Assembly (NCBI RefSeq): GCF_003286415.2
Contig: NZ_CP043450.1
Coordinates: 7,440,001-7,504,000 of the forward strand
DNA from: Mucilaginibacter rubeus
GTDB lineage: Bacteria; Bacteroidota; Bacteroidia; Sphingobacteriales; Sphingobacteriaceae
Direction of reading: 5' to 3'
Length of the DNA stretch: 64,000 bases
The notes below the pieces were generated by a model. It saw only the letters and a program-made list of their open reading frames with translations. It did no database searches and was not told where the DNA came from. This document shows, in pieces, positions 62,946-64,000 of this stretch (its first letter is position 1; the number at the start of each line of letters is the position of its first letter). The position numbers were made by a program, and so were the translations under genes.

Positions 62946-64000
62946 ATGAGAAAACATTCCGTCCTGGCCTGGTCCATGGTCGTGGCCCTTGGTGGCTTTC
63001 TTTTCGGGTTTGATACCGCTGTGATATCAGGTGCCGAAAAATCTATCCAGCAATTCTGGCATCTTTCGGTATTTGAACATGGGCTTACCATATCTATCGC
63101 ATTAATAGGAACTGTGATAGGCTCATTGTTTGGCGCCAGGCCATCAGACCTTTTCGGACGGAAAAACACCTTATACTTTGTAGCGGCTGCTTACTTATTA
63201 TCATCGGTTGGTACGGCACTGGCCGATAACTGGTATATGTTTTTAACCTTCAGGTTGTTGGGTGGTTTAGGTGTAGGCATATCATCGGTAACAGCTCCCA
63301 TCTATATTTCGGAAGTGTCACCTGCCGGAAGGCGCGGCCGCCTGGTAGGGCTATTTCAATTTAACGTGGTGCTGGGTATTCTGATCTCTTACCTGTCAAA
63401 CTACCTCATCAGCCAGGGCGGCGAGGCCTCATGGCGCTGGATGCTGGGCGTTCAGGCATTTCCGTCGGCATTGTTTTTAGTACTTATATATTTCATTCCC
63501 GAAAGCCCGCGCTGGCTTATTTTAAAAAAGAATGAAACTGCAAAGGCGCTTGAAATACTGCGCATTATAAACCCTCTTAATTGCGAACAGGAACTTGCGG
63601 CCATCAAAAGTTCAAGCCTTGTTGATGCCTCCGACGCAAAAGCCAGGCTGTTTTCAGGACAATATAAAACGCCCGTGATCCTCGCGGTGCTGTTTGCTTT
63701 TTTTAACCAGGTATCGGGCATTAACGCTATCATATACTATGCACCGCGGATATTTGAAATGGCCGGCTTGGGCGCGCATTCATCACTGCTATCAACAGTA
63801 GGAATAGGACTTATCAACTTCATTTTTACCCTGCTGGGCATCAATATCATTGATAAGGTAGGGCGGCGCATTTTAATGTTAGTGGGGTCATTTGGTCTGA
63901 TTGCTTCTTTGTTTTTGGTGGCGGTTACTTTTTATTCGGGGCATTTCAGCGGCTTTGCTATACCTCTTTATATGATGATTTTCATCGCCTTCTTTGCCTT
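62946..64000 (+). CDS. Sugar porter (MFS) family symporter, C-terminus cut by window edge
   Basis: ATG 62946 opens a frame that runs off the window after about 351 codons. It starts MRKHSVLAWSMVVALGGFLFGFDTAVISG, the classic first helix of the sugar porter family. Further signatures are DLFGRKN after helix 2, ISSVTAPIYISEVSPAGRRGRL, PESPRWL after helix 6, NQVSGINAIIYYAPRIF in helix 7, and IDKVGRR between helices 8 and 9. The pattern resembles XylE/GalP-type H+ symporters. It probably imports the sugar sensed by the divergent HTCS. Confidence 0.93.
   Translation, partial: MRKHSVLAWSMVVALGGFLFGFDTAVISGAEKSIQQFWHLSVFEHGLTISIALIGTVIGSLFGARPSDLFGRKNTLYFVAAAYLLSSVGTALADNWYMFLTFRLLGGLGVGISSVTAPIYISEVSPAGRRGRLVGLFQFNVVLGILISYLSNYLISQGGEASWRWMLGVQAFPSALFLVLIYFIPESPRWLILKKNETAKALEILRIINPLNCEQELAAIKSSSLVDASDAKARLFSGQYKTPVILAVLFAFFNQVSGINAIIYYAPRIFEMAGLGAHSSLLSTVGIGLINFIFTLLGINIIDKVGRRILMLVGSFGLIASLFLVAVTFYSGHFSGFAIPLYMMIFIAFFA

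Overview
The window looks like a chromosomal segment of a Bacteroidota member close to Mucilaginibacter/Pedobacter (Sphingobacteriaceae). The evidence is two SusC/SusD pairs, an ECF sigma/FecR pair feeding an STN-type SusC, a hybrid two-component system, a gliding-type C-terminal (CHU_C) domain, near absence of Shine-Dalgarno sequences, and a clear TTTG-N20-TAnnTTTG promoter. No phage, insertion sequence, integrase, rRNA or CRISPR array was seen.

Layout. 1-5.5 kb: cut-off PhyH-type dioxygenase, SDR, a possible permuted-papain exported protein, HxlR regulator divergent from a quinone reductase, and LD-carboxypeptidase. 5.7-11.2 kb: formylglycine-generating-enzyme lipoprotein, GntR/UTRA regulator divergent from an exported six-hairpin glycosidase, and a beta-helix lipoprotein. 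12.1-15.2 kb: three-gene putative phosphonate-catabolism operon (DUF5690 carrier, HpnZ-like dehydrogenase, phosphonatase-like HAD) ended by a perfect terminator. 15.3-19.8 kb: Hsp70-like protein, S1/P1 nuclease, small proteins and a PAS histidine kinase. 19.9-22.2 kb: GH95-like enzyme with altered catalytic residues, flanked by two near-identical CAAACGTTTG boxes.

22.3-35.0 kb is the most striking part. It is a sulfur locus on the + strand: a consensus promoter, a 31-residue leader peptide ending C-M-C-S-C-C-K, an attenuator-like leader, SusC, SusD, a tRNA-Cys gene lying inside the gene string, two DoxX-like membrane proteins, a phytoene-desaturase-like flavoenzyme, a YeiH-type exporter, a cytochrome c and a SoxC-type sulfite dehydrogenase. 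I read it as a cysteine-sensing operon that imports an organosulfur compound, oxidises the sulfite released and exports sulfate.

35-42.3 kb: a small membrane protein, a PAS protein that stops after its phospho-acceptor helix, and a 1475-residue YVTN/MBG surface protein. 42.4-54.5 kb (- strand): a polysaccharide utilisation locus, ECF sigma - FecR - SusC - SusD - GH28 - GH89 - HGSNAT-like acetyltransferase. The last two resemble the two successive lysosomal enzymes that remove alpha-GlcN caps from heparan sulfate. 54.7-64 kb: a fusion of a membrane AraC regulator to an FtsX/MacB permease, an EamA transporter divergent from an Lrp/AsnC regulator, and a sugar-sensing HTCS divergent from a cut-off sugar/H+ symporter.
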